Shown piece after piece: positions 31,285-40,054 of a stretch of DNA of 64,000 nt (within the stretch, counting starts at the first letter, position 1; each line of letters starts with the position of its first letter). Under the pieces are notes generated by a model. The model was given only the letters and a program-made list of their open reading frames with translations. It searched no databases and was not told the origin of the DNA. Source of the stretch: Sulfurospirillum diekertiae (GTDB lineage Bacteria > Campylobacterota > Campylobacteria > Campylobacterales > Sulfurospirillaceae). Made by a program: the position numbers and the translations under genes. The stretch covers positions 1,066,207-1,130,206 of the forward strand of contig NZ_CP021416.1 of NCBI RefSeq assembly GCF_002162315.1, in the 5' to 3' direction.

Positions 31285-31936
31285 GCGTTGTTGTCAATGC
31301 CCCAAATACTGAATTTATCGTTTGTAATGTTTTATATCGATTGCTTGAAGAGAGCGCCACACGTTTATGGTTTGGACGCACTTTTTCGGCAATGCTGTTG
31401 AGTTTTTCAACATCCAGTAACGCCGCTTCAATGCTATCGTAAAGGCGAATATTTAAATCCATACGTTCCACTACTTTTCCCAGCTGAATCAACGGTGCTT
31501 CTTTGGCTTCCACCAGTGAAAGCTCAAAATTACCCCAAATAGAATCAAGCTCTTTTAAGGTTCCCTCTAGCCAATACAGTGAAACGGTACGCTCTTCTTT
31601 GGCTTTTTGATACGCCAAATAAAGAGCATTAATACGACTAAACATACGGTTCGAGAGGTGAGATCGCGTCAAAATAGCATTTTCACGTGCACTATTGACT
31701 GTATCGCACAGGCTTGCATACTCCAAATCAAAAACAGTTTTGCGCAAAAACATTTGCGCTGAGTCATAGCTCATTTCAATGCCAAGTTTCTCATAAAACG
31801 TTTTGGCTTCATCAAAATTTTCATCTAAAATTTTATCAAATAACTCAATGATTAAGCGAGTCATACTCTCAGCTCTTTGGATATAACGACCCATCCAATA
31901 AAGATGTTCAGCGCTTTGTGGTGCAATAAGAATCAT
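31274..31936 (-). CDS. alpha-E domain protein
   Basis: 220 residues, mostly alpha-helical, beginning SAEHLYWMGRYIQRAESMTRL, the conserved opening of alpha-E domains. It corresponds to the C-terminal domain of the fused protein at 24704-27184. It overlaps the ATP-grasp gene by 4 nt, so the two are translationally coupled. Its biochemical role is not established; it always accompanies permuted ATP-grasp proteins. Confidence 0.88.
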   Translation of the reverse strand: MILIAPQSAEHLYWMGRYIQRAESMTRLIIELFDKILDENFDEAKTFYEKLGIEMSYDSAQMFLRKTVFDLEYASLCDTVNSARENAILTRSHLSNRMFSRINALYLAYQKAKEERTVSLYWLEGTLKELDSIWGNFELSLVEAKEAPLIQLGKVVERMDLNIRLYDSIEAALLDVEKLNSIAEKVRPNHKRVALSSSNRYKTLQTINSVFGALTTTHES

Positions 31937-33306
31937 CGGTTATCCTTTAAAATCCACGTATCTTTAAAACCGCCACCTTGAGAAGAGTTGACAATGTAAC
32001 TGGTTGGATCCATAGCAAAACGCGTGAGCCCTCCTGGCCAGACAAAAATATCTTCGCCGTAAATTGAAAACATACGAAGATCGGCTTTTCGCGGTGAAAA
32101 AGATCCATTGTCATCTAAGCATTCGATGTCATAAAACTCAATGACCTCTTGTGCAATGAAACGTCTTGGTTCTGCAATAATAGCATCTTTTAATTTTTGA
32201 CGCTCATTTTTGGAAAGGTTGCATCCAAAAACAACGCCATATCCACCCGCTTCGGCAACATCTTTGATGACTAACGTACGCATATTTTGCAAGATATGGT
32301 TACGATCTTTCTCGAAAAATGCCAAATAAGTAGGGGCATTTTGCAAGATCGGTTCTTCATTCATATAGTATTTAATCATCGCAGGCACAAAGTAGTAGAT
32401 ACCTTTATCATCCGCGATGCCATTTCCGATGCTGTTCATGAGGGCAACATTGCCTGCACGATACGCTTGCGTAATGTTAGGCACACCAATTAAAGAGTCT
32501 GGATGAAACTCAACAGGATCAAGCGCTTCATCATCAAGTCTTCGATAAATAGCGCCTACACGTGCTTTTTTACCATTATAGGTTTTAAGATACACTTTAT
32601 CTTTTTCCACTACCAAATCTTCACCATTGGCTAGAATAGCTCCGCTGGCTTTGGCAAGGTAAGAGTGTTCATAAAATGCAGAATTATAACGACCCGGTGT
32701 TAAAATGACATTAATACCACCCGTGTTGACATAGTTCATCGCTTTCTCAAGCTTTTTAGGATAATCCTGTACCCCTTGAATCGGCAGTTTTTCAAAAAAT
32801 TCTGGAAAGACTTTACGTGTCAGCATACGAAGTGAAAGTGGGTAACTCACACCACTGGGAACTCTGAGGTTATCTTCGAGAACAACCCAGCCATCGCCAA
32901 CGCTATTTTTGACAAGGTCTATGCCGCTGATGTGTACGCGAATGTTCTTTGCCACAGGGGTGTTGGCAAAAGCGGGTAAATAAGCTTTAGATGAAAAGAC
33001 AAATTCGCTAGGGATGATGCCATCTTTAAGAATTTTTTGCGCTCCATAAATGTCTTCCAAGAAGAGATTGAGAGCATGAATGCGTTGCTGTATACCTTTT
33101 TCAAGGTAGGTAAACTCTTCGTGCGAGACAATACGTGGAATAATGTCAAAGGGAAACTTACGCTCTATAAAAGCGTTGTTTTTGAAAAGGTTGAAGTTGA
33201 TTGCTTCGGTGTTCATGTACGTGAGCAACTCTTGGACGCGGTTCTTATCGATTGTATTTAAGATGCTTTTAAAGGCATCATAAAGGGGACTTTCTGATTC
33301 AATCAT
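31933..33306 (-). CDS. circularly permuted ATP-grasp protein
   Basis: 457 residues, first gene of the right cassette. Motifs match the left ATP-grasp: VLEDNLRVPSGVSYPL, ILTPGRYNSAFYEHSYLA, VIKDVAEAGGYGVVFG and the final SSQGGGFKDTWIL. It is a predicted amide ligase using ATP; the substrate is unknown. The split arrangement is the commoner architecture for this family, as I recall it. A ~100-nt gap separates it from the permease downstream. Confidence 0.88.
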   Translation of the reverse strand: MIESESPLYDAFKSILNTIDKNRVQELLTYMNTEAINFNLFKNNAFIERKFPFDIIPRIVSHEEFTYLEKGIQQRIHALNLFLEDIYGAQKILKDGIIPSEFVFSSKAYLPAFANTPVAKNIRVHISGIDLVKNSVGDGWVVLEDNLRVPSGVSYPLSLRMLTRKVFPEFFEKLPIQGVQDYPKKLEKAMNYVNTGGINVILTPGRYNSAFYEHSYLAKASGAILANGEDLVVEKDKVYLKTYNGKKARVGAIYRRLDDEALDPVEFHPDSLIGVPNITQAYRAGNVALMNSIGNGIADDKGIYYFVPAMIKYYMNEEPILQNAPTYLAFFEKDRNHILQNMRTLVIKDVAEAGGYGVVFGCNLSKNERQKLKDAIIAEPRRFIAQEVIEFYDIECLDDNGSFSPRKADLRMFSIYGEDIFVWPGGLTRFAMDPTSYIVNSSQGGGFKDTWILKDNR

Positions 33307-33439
33307 AACGATGGCCCTTACCCTTTCACTTAAATTGTGATGACACAGTTTAGCACAAAATTAAGCACAGAAAGAGGAAAATAGAGGACTTTTTTGATTA
33401 TTTTTTAAACAATAATAAAAGTGTGACAAAATCTCTCTA

Positions 33440-34802
33440 CTATCCATGCCAAGCATAGGCAAAAATGAGTCCTTCGATTAAAAAAAATAGTGCAAAAAAG
33501 GAGGTTCCATTTCAAAGAAACTTCCATCGGTGTGACGTTTAAAAATTTGGCGGTCATCAGTGACATTCCTGCAAACGGTGAGATGATAAACGAGATAGAC
33601 GCCGACAACGTCAAAATGAGCGCAATGGAAACGGAAGAGAGTGGAAGCGAAACCGCGAGTAAAATTTTGCCAAACATCACCGCAAGTACCAAAGGATGAA
33701 TGCCACAAACGGCGATAAGTATAAATAGAAGAGGAATGATGATGATGGAGTAAAGACCAAGATGATTGACGCTTCCTTGCAGAAGTGGTTGGATGTGGCT
33801 TAATATACCGCTATGATCGACGGCTCCTGCAAACAGTCCAACTGCAATAAAAAAGACTGAAAAATCGGTCGCCTGTGTAATGCCACCTTTCCAATAGAGA
33901 CTTAAAACGCTCTTGAGTTCGGCATTTTTGAAAAAAGAGACGATCCAAATCGTTGAGACAAGAAGCCCTGCAAGTAAAATTCTCCCTGTTGCCGAACCGA
34001 TAGAAAACGCCTCAAACAACGAGATCAACACTAAAAGAGCGATGACGACAAGAATAATGTGCGCTGTTTGCTTTGGTGCGTTTTGGGCAACACTCGATGT
34101 CTCAGGCAGAGGTTTGGTAACGATGGATTTATTTAACCCTGAAAAGTGTTCCAAACCATAAGAGGTCAGTAACCCGATAATGCTTAAAAGTAATCCTGGA
34201 AGAAATAGCTGTGACCACGAAACATGGGTGACTTGCATCACGAGGAGCATGATCACCGCCCCCGGAGCCCAAAAAAGCACAAGCGCATACCCTCGCATAA
34301 TGGCGGTTGCAAAAAAGCGTTGGTGGTCACGAACATTATTTTTAAGCGCTTTATTAAAGAGTGAAACCATTACAGGAACGGTTCCAAACAGCAAAAAACT
34401 GGAAAAAAGGTTGGTGACAAGCATGGCAAAAAGGTAGAGTGAACTCTCTTTTTTAAAAAGCTTTTTGAGCCAATACTCAATGGTATCGCTGTAATGCCCG
34501 ACTTCAATGGGAATGGCAAAAAGCTGCATTACCACGATAATGGCGATGATGTTGGTCATAGAAGTGAGTGAGCTTATCCAAAGGGGAAAAGGTAGTTTAT
34601 AATAAACAAGTATGCTAATGCCTAAGGCAAAAAAGATCAGGGTAATGGTACGAAACCCTTTTTTTTGCATGAACAGACCCAGCATAAACAGAAGCGCAGT
34701 AAAAAACGTCAAAAGCTCTAAATTTACTGGCATAAAAAGTTTGATGACATGTAAAAACGTAATGACCAAAAGAGCCATTTTACAGATGTTTTTCATCGAC
34801 AT
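33440..34802 (-). CDS. multi-pass anion/dicarboxylate-type permease, frameshifted at its C-terminus
   Basis: About 11-12 hydrophobic helices over ~453 residues, resembling permeases of the ion transporter superfamily. I cannot assign a substrate. As written, the frame ends in a polar, unlikely tail (NRRTHFCLCLAWIVERF). Removing one base from the A8 run 33480-33487 gives a natural end (FLIEGLIFAYAWHG) with stop at 33440. The start may be the second ATG (34796). No partner gene is adjacent. Confidence 0.65.
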
Positions 34803-34872
34803 TCCAGAATTAAAATGCGCTATTGTAGCGAAATGATGGTTATAGAAGTGAAAAGCGTTGGAAGATAAACTC

Positions 34873-34884
34873 TTTACATGTAAA
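34873..34884. repeat. TTTACATGTAAA palindrome
   Basis: A perfect copy in the divergent gap between the permease gene and the bacteriohemerythrin gene. Confidence 0.8.
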
Positions 34885-34956
34885 GCTAAAAAAGCGAAAT
34901 AAAAACAGTCTATCTTTTCACAATAAATTCTCCCTTTTTCCTCTCTATGTTTATGT

Positions 34957-34962
34957 TATAAT
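34957..34962 (+). promoter_or_regulatory. -10 box of the bacteriohemerythrin gene
   Basis: TATAAT 42 nt upstream of the ATG at 35004, with a T-rich upstream region typical of epsilonproteobacterial promoters. Confidence 0.6.
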
Positions 34963-35003
34963 CTTTCGAATTGCATTTAGAATTCAATTTCAAAGGAATA
35001 GCA

Positions 35004-35477
35004 ATGGGATATTGGAGATGGGACGCATCTTTTTCGGTTGGTATTGCCATTATTGATAATCAGCACAAGCGTATTATTGAGTATATTAATGAACTGGGTA
35101 CAATTTCGATTTATCACGACAAAGCAAAAATTCGTGCAGTGCTTGCGGCGTTGAAGGATTATACTGTTTCTCATCTTGCATTTGAAGAGAGTATGATGGA
35201 GGAGGCGGGGTATCGCAAACTAGAAGCGCATAAGCAGATTCATCTTTCGTTTATTGAGCGCATTAATTTCTTTAAAGAACGCTATGAAAACGGTGAAGAT
35301 ATTTCACAACAGTTGATGATGGATCTTCAAATGTGGCTTGTCAATCATATTCAACACGAAGATACAGACTATAAAGAGGCTGTTCAAGCGATGCTGCACA
35401 AAAGAGAAATTTCGCCTATGGAAGAGCATATTAAAGACGGATGGCTCGCAACACTTCGAGATAAATTTTTTAAATAG
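35004..35477 (+). CDS. bacteriohemerythrin
   Basis: 157 residues with all seven di-iron ligands of the hemerythrin family: His21 (DNQHKR), His57 and Glu61 (VSHLAFEE), His76 and His80 (EAHKQIH), and His115 and Asp120 (NHIQHED). It binds oxygen reversibly. Such single-domain proteins are common in microaerophilic Campylobacterota and thought to buffer or sense oxygen. The start at MGYWRWD follows AAGGAA; the 11 codons upstream are probably leader. Single gene. Confidence 0.93.
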   Translation: MGYWRWDASFSVGIAIIDNQHKRIIEYINELGTISIYHDKAKIRAVLAALKDYTVSHLAFEESMMEEAGYRKLEAHKQIHLSFIERINFFKERYENGEDISQQLMMDLQMWLVNHIQHEDTDYKEAVQAMLHKREISPMEEHIKDGWLATLRDKFFK

Positions 35478-35516
35478 CGTTTGCGTTCACGGTTAAATTT
35501 TTAACACTCAAAACGT

Positions 35517-35528
35517 TTTACATGTAAA
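35517..35528. repeat. TTTACATGTAAA palindrome
   Basis: A perfect copy between the bacteriohemerythrin gene and the ThrE-like genes, ~43 nt upstream of a TATGAT -10-like box (35571-35576). Confidence 0.8.
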
Positions 35529-35588
35529 GCTAAAAAGATTCATTCTCTTAAGTTTTAACCTAATTTTAACTATGATGCTTTTCATAGA

Positions 35589-36374
35589 ATGTTAAAAGGA
35601 TTTCCCACGATTTCAAAGGAAGAACAGACTAGAATCACTACGGTTGTTGTCAGAGTTGCTGCAATGCTTCTTGAATACGGAGCAGAAAGCCGTTTGATAG
35701 AGCAACTTTCCTCTCGTTTGGGTGTAGCACTTGGGTGTACGTCTATTGAGATTTCGCTGATTCCCTCTGCTATTGTCCTCACAACACTCATTGGTGACTC
35801 TTCGGTTACGACCACAAGACGTGCGCATGAGCAACCGATTAATATGTCCATTGTGCATCAAATCGTCACGATCTGCATTGCAGCGGAGCAAAACCCTCGT
35901 GATATTATGATGGTGGAGACAAAGCTTGCCAACATTCATTCCAATCCGTATCCTGCATGGGTGATTATTCCGATGATTGGGCTTTCGTGTGCGGCATTTA
36001 GCCATTTACAAGGTGCGGATTGGGCGGGAGTTTGCATTACCTTTTTAGCCGCATCGGTGGGAATGATCGTACGCAGAGAACTCTCCTCTCGTAATTACTC
36101 TTTATTGATCGTTTTTGCATTTACAGCCTTTGTATGTACAATGATCGCCAGTCTCTCTTTTTACCATGGTCTTAGTAGCACCGGAAGTATTGTTCTCTCT
36201 TCCAGTGTGTTATTACTTGTTCCAGGTTTTCCCTATATCAACTCGATGCTAGATGCGTTCAAAGGCTATATCAGCATGGGGTGGGGGCGTTGGACGCAAG
36301 CAACGCTTTTGACGCTGATGTCATCGCTTGGTATCATGCTTGCCATGGGACTTTTGGATATTAAAGGATGGTAA
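35589..36374 (+). CDS. threonine/serine exporter, ThrE N-terminal family
   Basis: 261 residues. An N-terminal soluble domain (LLEYGAESRLIEQLSSRLG, then IEISLIPSAIV) is followed by about five helices, matching the ThrE family half usually encoded upstream of a second small membrane protein. With the following gene it would form an exporter of threonine, serine or another small molecule; the substrate is inferred from the family name only. It overlaps the next gene by 7 nt. Confidence 0.85.
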   Translation: MLKGFPTISKEEQTRITTVVVRVAAMLLEYGAESRLIEQLSSRLGVALGCTSIEISLIPSAIVLTTLIGDSSVTTTRRAHEQPINMSIVHQIVTICIAAEQNPRDIMMVETKLANIHSNPYPAWVIIPMIGLSCAAFSHLQGADWAGVCITFLAASVGMIVRRELSSRNYSLLIVFAFTAFVCTMIASLSFYHGLSSTGSIVLSSSVLLLVPGFPYINSMLDAFKGYISMGWGRWTQATLLTLMSSLGIMLAMGLLDIKGW

Positions 36375-36841
36375 TGATACTTTGGGTGACACTTTTACTC
36401 AATTCTTTGTGGGCGGCGATTCCTGCTGTGGGCTTTGGGATGATTTTCAATGTTCCGCGCTCTGCGTTGCCATTGTGTGCAGTGGGTGGCGCTTTTACCT
36501 ATGGTTTTAGAGAAGTATTGATGCACAACCATTTCTCCATCGAACTTTCAACCTTTATTGCCGCGACGGCGATTGGGATTATTGGTGTTTTCTGGTCACG
36601 TCGTTATGTGATGCCCAGACCCGTTTATACCGTCCCTTCCATCATTCCGATCATTCCCGGTACGTATGCGTATGAGATGATGATAAGTCTTGTTTCGATG
36701 AATTCCGATGGCGTGACCGATGCTTTGCTCTCTAGTTTTATCCAAAATGGCTTGCATGCAGTTAGTATTTTATTTGCGATTGCGTTTGGCTTGGTACTTC
36801 CTTCGATGTATTACACCAAGCGTCAGAAGCCAATTATTTAG
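36368..36841 (+). CDS. threonine/serine exporter, second (ThrE_2) subunit
   Basis: 157 residues with four to five hydrophobic helices and the motif PSIIPIIPGTYAYEMMISL typical of the second ThrE half. It overlaps the first half by 7 nt. In larger homologues the two are fused; here they are natural separate genes, not a frameshift. Confidence 0.85.
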   Translation: MVMILWVTLLLNSLWAAIPAVGFGMIFNVPRSALPLCAVGGAFTYGFREVLMHNHFSIELSTFIAATAIGIIGVFWSRRYVMPRPVYTVPSIIPIIPGTYAYEMMISLVSMNSDGVTDALLSSFIQNGLHAVSILFAIAFGLVLPSMYYTKRQKPII

Positions 36842-36853
36842 CAGTTTTTGATG

Positions 36854-36897
36854 TTTACATGTAAAGTTTTTTAGACGCAAAAGACTTTACATGTAAA
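36854..36897. repeat. two TTTACATGTAAA palindromes 20 nt apart
   Basis: Perfect copies at 36854-36865 and 36886-36897, in the convergent gap between the ThrE operon and the P-type ATPase, just before the terminator. Confidence 0.8.
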
Positions 36898-36900
36898 ACG

Positions 36901-36931
36901 AAAAACGCTCCTCATTGCAAAGAGCGTTTTT
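36901..36931. terminator. bidirectional terminator between thrE-like genes and the P-type ATPase
   Basis: A perfect 10-bp stem AAAAACGCTC / GAGCGTTTTT with an 11-nt loop. A- and T-runs flank it, so it works on both strands. Confidence 0.88.
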
Positions 36932-36937
36932 GAGAAT

Positions 36938-38935
36938 TTATTTATGCGTTAACACGCGTGTGGCATTCAGCACTGCAATGAGCGCAACACCGACATCGCC
37001 AAAGACCGCTTCCCACATCGTCGCAATTCCCATTGCGCCCATAATCAAAATAATGCCTTTAACCCCAAGTGCAAAGATGATATTTTGCCATACGATGGCA
37101 TGGGTTTTATGCGCTATTTTAAGCGCGGTGGCGACTTTGCTGATCTCATCGGTCATGATGACAATGTCGGCTGCTTCAATCGCCGCATCTGAGCCAACAC
37201 CACCCATGGCAATACCGATGTCAGAGCGTGCCAAAACAGGTGCGTCGTTAATGCCATCGCCGACAAAGACAGTTTTACCTTTACCATTTTTTCGTACCAT
37301 CAGTTCTTCAAGTTTTTCAACTTTTTGGTGCGGTAACAGCTCGGCTTCTACATGTGCGATGCCTAACTCCTTGGCAACTTTATCGGCGGCTGCTTTATTA
37401 TCGCCTGTGAGCATCACAATGTCTTTGATACCAAGTGCCTTAAGCGCTAAAATAGCTTGTTTGCTGTCCTCTTTGGGCTCATCGGCAATGGTGAGATAAC
37501 CCGCGTGTACGCCATCAATGACGATATGCACAACGGTATCGGGCGTGTCAAGTGTCTCGTGTACAATGCCTTGCTCTTTAAGCAGTTTATCATTGCCTGC
37601 CAAAACGGTTTTGCCTTCTATCGTTGCTTTAACACCATAGCCTGCAAGCTCTTCATACTCGCTGACCATCGCTTCTAAAGGTTCGGTGTACGCGCGTTTG
37701 ATGGAAAGGGCGATAGGGTGGTTTGAGTGCATTTCAGCCAGTGCCGCAAGACGTAAAACTTCCGCTTCACTGTGCCCTTGAAGTGCCGTGATGGACGTGA
37801 CACTAAAAATGCCTTTGGTCAGCGTTCCTGTTTTGTCGAAAACGACCGTATCAACGCCATTGAGGGCTTCTAGAAAGTTGCCGCCTTTCACCAAGATGCC
37901 GTTTTTAGATGCACCGCCGATGCCGCCAAAAAAGCTCAGCGGTATGGAAACCACGAGTGCGCACGGGCAAGAGACAACCAAGAAAACAAGGGAGCGTCTA
38001 AACCAGTCGCTTAAAAGCGCGTCTTGCATCAACAGTGGAGGCAAAAAAGCAAGGAGGGCGGCGGAGATGACGACAAGCGGCGTGTAATACTTCGCAAATG
38101 TGGTAATAAACTGCTCTGTTTTGGCTTTTTTAGCACTGGCATTTTGTACAAGGTCTAAGATTTTAGAAACCGTAGACTCTGCAAAGAGTTTGGTCGTTTC
38201 AATGACGAGAACACCCGTTTTATTGATGGTGCCTGAGAGCACTTCGCTTCCCACTGCAACCTCTTTTGGCAGAGATTCTCCCGTTAAGGCTGAGGTGTCA
38301 AGCGTGGAGCGACCCTCGATGATAACGCCATCGAGTGGTATTTTCTCCCCAGGTCTGACGATGATGTGGCTGCCTAAAGCAACATCGCTTGGAGCTACTT
38401 TTTGCTCCCCCGTTTCACTTTGAAGGTTTGCAAAATCGGGGCGTATGTCCATCAGTTTCGTGATGGACTTGCGAGAGCGATCGACCGCTAAGTCTTGAAA
38501 AAATTCACCCACACGAAAGAAAAGCATCACCGCAACACCTTCAGGGTACTGACCGATGCTAAACGCTCCAACGGTTGCAAGTCCCATCAAAAAGTTTTCA
38601 TCAAACACATGCCCTTTAAAAAGGTTGGTGACCGCCATGTAGAGGATTTCGCCACCCACTAAGAAAAAGCTGATCAAATACGTCCAAAACATCAAGGGAT
38701 TGCTCTCATCCATCAAAACGGCGGAGATAAACAGCACCGCACCAATACAAAACGTGATGAACTGCCATGATTTGAACATTTCCATCAAACTGGAATCATC
38801 AAGTCCTTCGTGATGTTGGACGTGGTGATGTGCCTGTACATCGGGGACAATGGGCTGGCATCTACTGCAACAACTTCCCGTTGTCGCGTCGCAGGTTTGG
38901 GTGCTAGGAGCGGTCTCATGAAATTGCATACTCAA
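36938..38935 (-). CDS. Zn/Cd/Pb-exporting P1B-type ATPase
   Basis: 665 residues. The N-terminus is rich in Cys and His (SCCSRC, HHHVQHHEG) and lacks a complete heavy-metal-associated domain. Conserved sites are TGES (218-221), the membrane CPC (323-325), the phosphorylation motif DKTGT (367-371) and the hinge GDGINDAP. The CPC motif and the CadC-type repressor encoded upstream support zinc, cadmium or lead export. Its start overlaps the repressor gene by 20 nt. Confidence 0.9.
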   Translation of the reverse strand: MSMQFHETAPSTQTCDATTGSCCSRCQPIVPDVQAHHHVQHHEGLDDSSLMEMFKSWQFITFCIGAVLFISAVLMDESNPLMFWTYLISFFLVGGEILYMAVTNLFKGHVFDENFLMGLATVGAFSIGQYPEGVAVMLFFRVGEFFQDLAVDRSRKSITKLMDIRPDFANLQSETGEQKVAPSDVALGSHIIVRPGEKIPLDGVIIEGRSTLDTSALTGESLPKEVAVGSEVLSGTINKTGVLVIETTKLFAESTVSKILDLVQNASAKKAKTEQFITTFAKYYTPLVVISAALLAFLPPLLMQDALLSDWFRRSLVFLVVSCPCALVVSIPLSFFGGIGGASKNGILVKGGNFLEALNGVDTVVFDKTGTLTKGIFSVTSITALQGHSEAEVLRLAALAEMHSNHPIALSIKRAYTEPLEAMVSEYEELAGYGVKATIEGKTVLAGNDKLLKEQGIVHETLDTPDTVVHIVIDGVHAGYLTIADEPKEDSKQAILALKALGIKDIVMLTGDNKAAADKVAKELGIAHVEAELLPHQKVEKLEELMVRKNGKGKTVFVGDGINDAPVLARSDIGIAMGGVGSDAAIEAADIVIMTDEISKVATALKIAHKTHAIVWQNIIFALGVKGIILIMGAMGIATMWEAVFGDVGVALIAVLNATRVLTHK

Positions 38936-39293
38936 ATCCTCGTGGTTCTAAAATGTGTTCTAAGCCTTGGTTGAAAATGGTTTTGATGTGTTCATCATCG
39001 AGTGAATAAAAGACGACTTTTCCCTCTTTACGGTGCTTGACAAGTCGTGCTTGACGAAGGACACGGAGTTGATGCGAGATGGCAGACTGGGTCATATGCA
39101 ACAGCTCTGCAATGTCGCAAACACACATCTCAGCTTCAAATAGCGCTGAGATGATCTTCACGCGCGTCGTGTCGCCAAAGACTTTAAAAAGTTCGGCAAG
39201 GTCATAAAGCTTCTCTTCTTGAGGCATCTTTTTTCTGACCATTTCGATGACATTTTCATGCACAATGTCGCAACTGCAAAATTCATCGCTCAT
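38916..39293 (-). CDS. ArsR/SmtB family metal-responsive repressor, CadC-like
   Basis: 125 residues from the ATG at 39293, chosen because GAGGAG precedes it and because a longer frame would begin inside the operator. A winged helix (DIAELLHMTQSAISHQLRVLRQARLV) follows the metal motif EMCVCDI, with additional N-terminal cysteines (EFCSCD), as in CadC. It should release DNA on binding Zn, Cd or Pb and derepress the ATPase gene downstream. Confidence 0.9.
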   Translation of the reverse strand: MSDEFCSCDIVHENVIEMVRKKMPQEEKLYDLAELFKVFGDTTRVKIISALFEAEMCVCDIAELLHMTQSAISHQLRVLRQARLVKHRKEGKVVFYSLDDEHIKTIFNQGLEHILEPRGFEYAIS

Positions 39294-39326
39294 CGGTTTC
39301 TCCTCTAAATTGATGTACAAATGCTC

Positions 39327-39346
39327 ATATGAACAATTGCTCATAT
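39327..39346. promoter_or_regulatory. ArsR/SmtB-type operator
   Basis: A 20-bp near-perfect inverted repeat ATATGAACAATTGCTCATAT, the form bound by CadC/ZiaR-type repressors. It lies ~35 nt upstream of the repressor start, so autoregulation is expected. A further partial copy (GCTCATATGA) overlaps its left side. Confidence 0.8.
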
Positions 39347-39401
39347 ATTAAACCAACTCAAATTAGAGAAAGCTTAAAATGATAGGCAAACTCAAAAAGT
39401 T

Positions 39402-39413
39402 TTTACATGTAAA
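39402..39413. repeat. TTTACATGTAAA palindrome
   Basis: A perfect copy between the ArsR-type operator and the lipoprotein gene. Confidence 0.8.
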
Positions 39414-39507
39414 GAAAAGGGAGGGTTGAAAATTAAACGTTTAGCCCTCGTCTCCTATAACCATTCTGTTAATTCTGATTGCCATTCTAGCCTGACTACT
39501 TTCTTTA

Positions 39508-39819
39508 TTATTGGATAAGCGCATATGCTTGTTGCTCTTTACAGTAATCTTCTCCTGAAATAATTTTCCAGCCAACAATAGTTTTCTTTTCATCATTCTT
39601 CTTAACTAAGTAACCCCAACTACATCCTTTTGGGTACTCTGCAGGATATATATCATACTCTTCATCATAGACTTTTTTCCTATCACTCATGCCAGGATAG
39701 AGCCCACGTCCTATTTGTAAGTCCATATTTTTCTTAAAAATTTCATATGTTGAAGGTCCCATATAACACCCTGAAACTATAAACATTATTGTGAATAGGA
39801 ATATATTGCTTTTTATCAT
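39508..39819 (-). CDS. small predicted lipoprotein
   Basis: 103 residues. A signal peptide ends in a lipobox (IVSGC), followed by a short charged domain with a KKVYDEEYDIYP segment and two more cysteines. No family recognised. It stands alone, with palindrome copies on both sides. Confidence 0.6.
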   Translation of the reverse strand: MIKSNIFLFTIMFIVSGCYMGPSTYEIFKKNMDLQIGRGLYPGMSDRKKVYDEEYDIYPAEYPKGCSWGYLVKKNDEKKTIVGWKIISGEDYCKEQQAYALIQ

Positions 39820-39894
39820 TTAGGGCATCCTCTATTTTCTTCTTTTTGAATATAGTTTATCTAAAAATAAAGGGTCAGTGTTAAATTTTTAACT

Positions 39895-39906
39895 TTTACA
39901 TGTAAA
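39895..39906. repeat. TTTACATGTAAA palindrome
   Basis: A perfect copy between the lipoprotein gene and glyA, ~50 nt before the glyA leader hairpin. Confidence 0.8.
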
Positions 39907-39954
39907 GGAAAAGAGAGGCAAAAAATTGAAAGATTTATCCCTTTTGCAAGGATA

Positions 39955-39998
39955 ATCCAAAAATTGCTCTAATGAAACTAAATTGGCAATTTTTGGAT
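39955..39998 (+). promoter_or_regulatory. perfect 13-bp inverted repeat in the glyA leader
   Basis: ATCCAAAAATTGC (39955-39967) pairs exactly with GCAATTTTTGGAT (39986-39998) across an 18-nt loop, 56 nt upstream of the glyA start. It lacks a clear T-run for a terminator on the plus strand. It may be an operator or a leader hairpin. Confidence 0.5.
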
Positions 39999-40054
39999 TG
40001 AGTGAAAGGACATTTATGGCTAAACTGTCTTCAATTAACTATAAAGGAGATCAG

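Noticed and set aside
35589-36841. Treating the two ThrE halves as another frameshift
   Set aside because: Both halves have good starts and ends and are commonly separate genes with a short overlap.
39820-40054. A glycine riboswitch before glyA
   Set aside because: No tandem aptamer-like conserved core was seen; only the 13-bp inverted repeat is evident.
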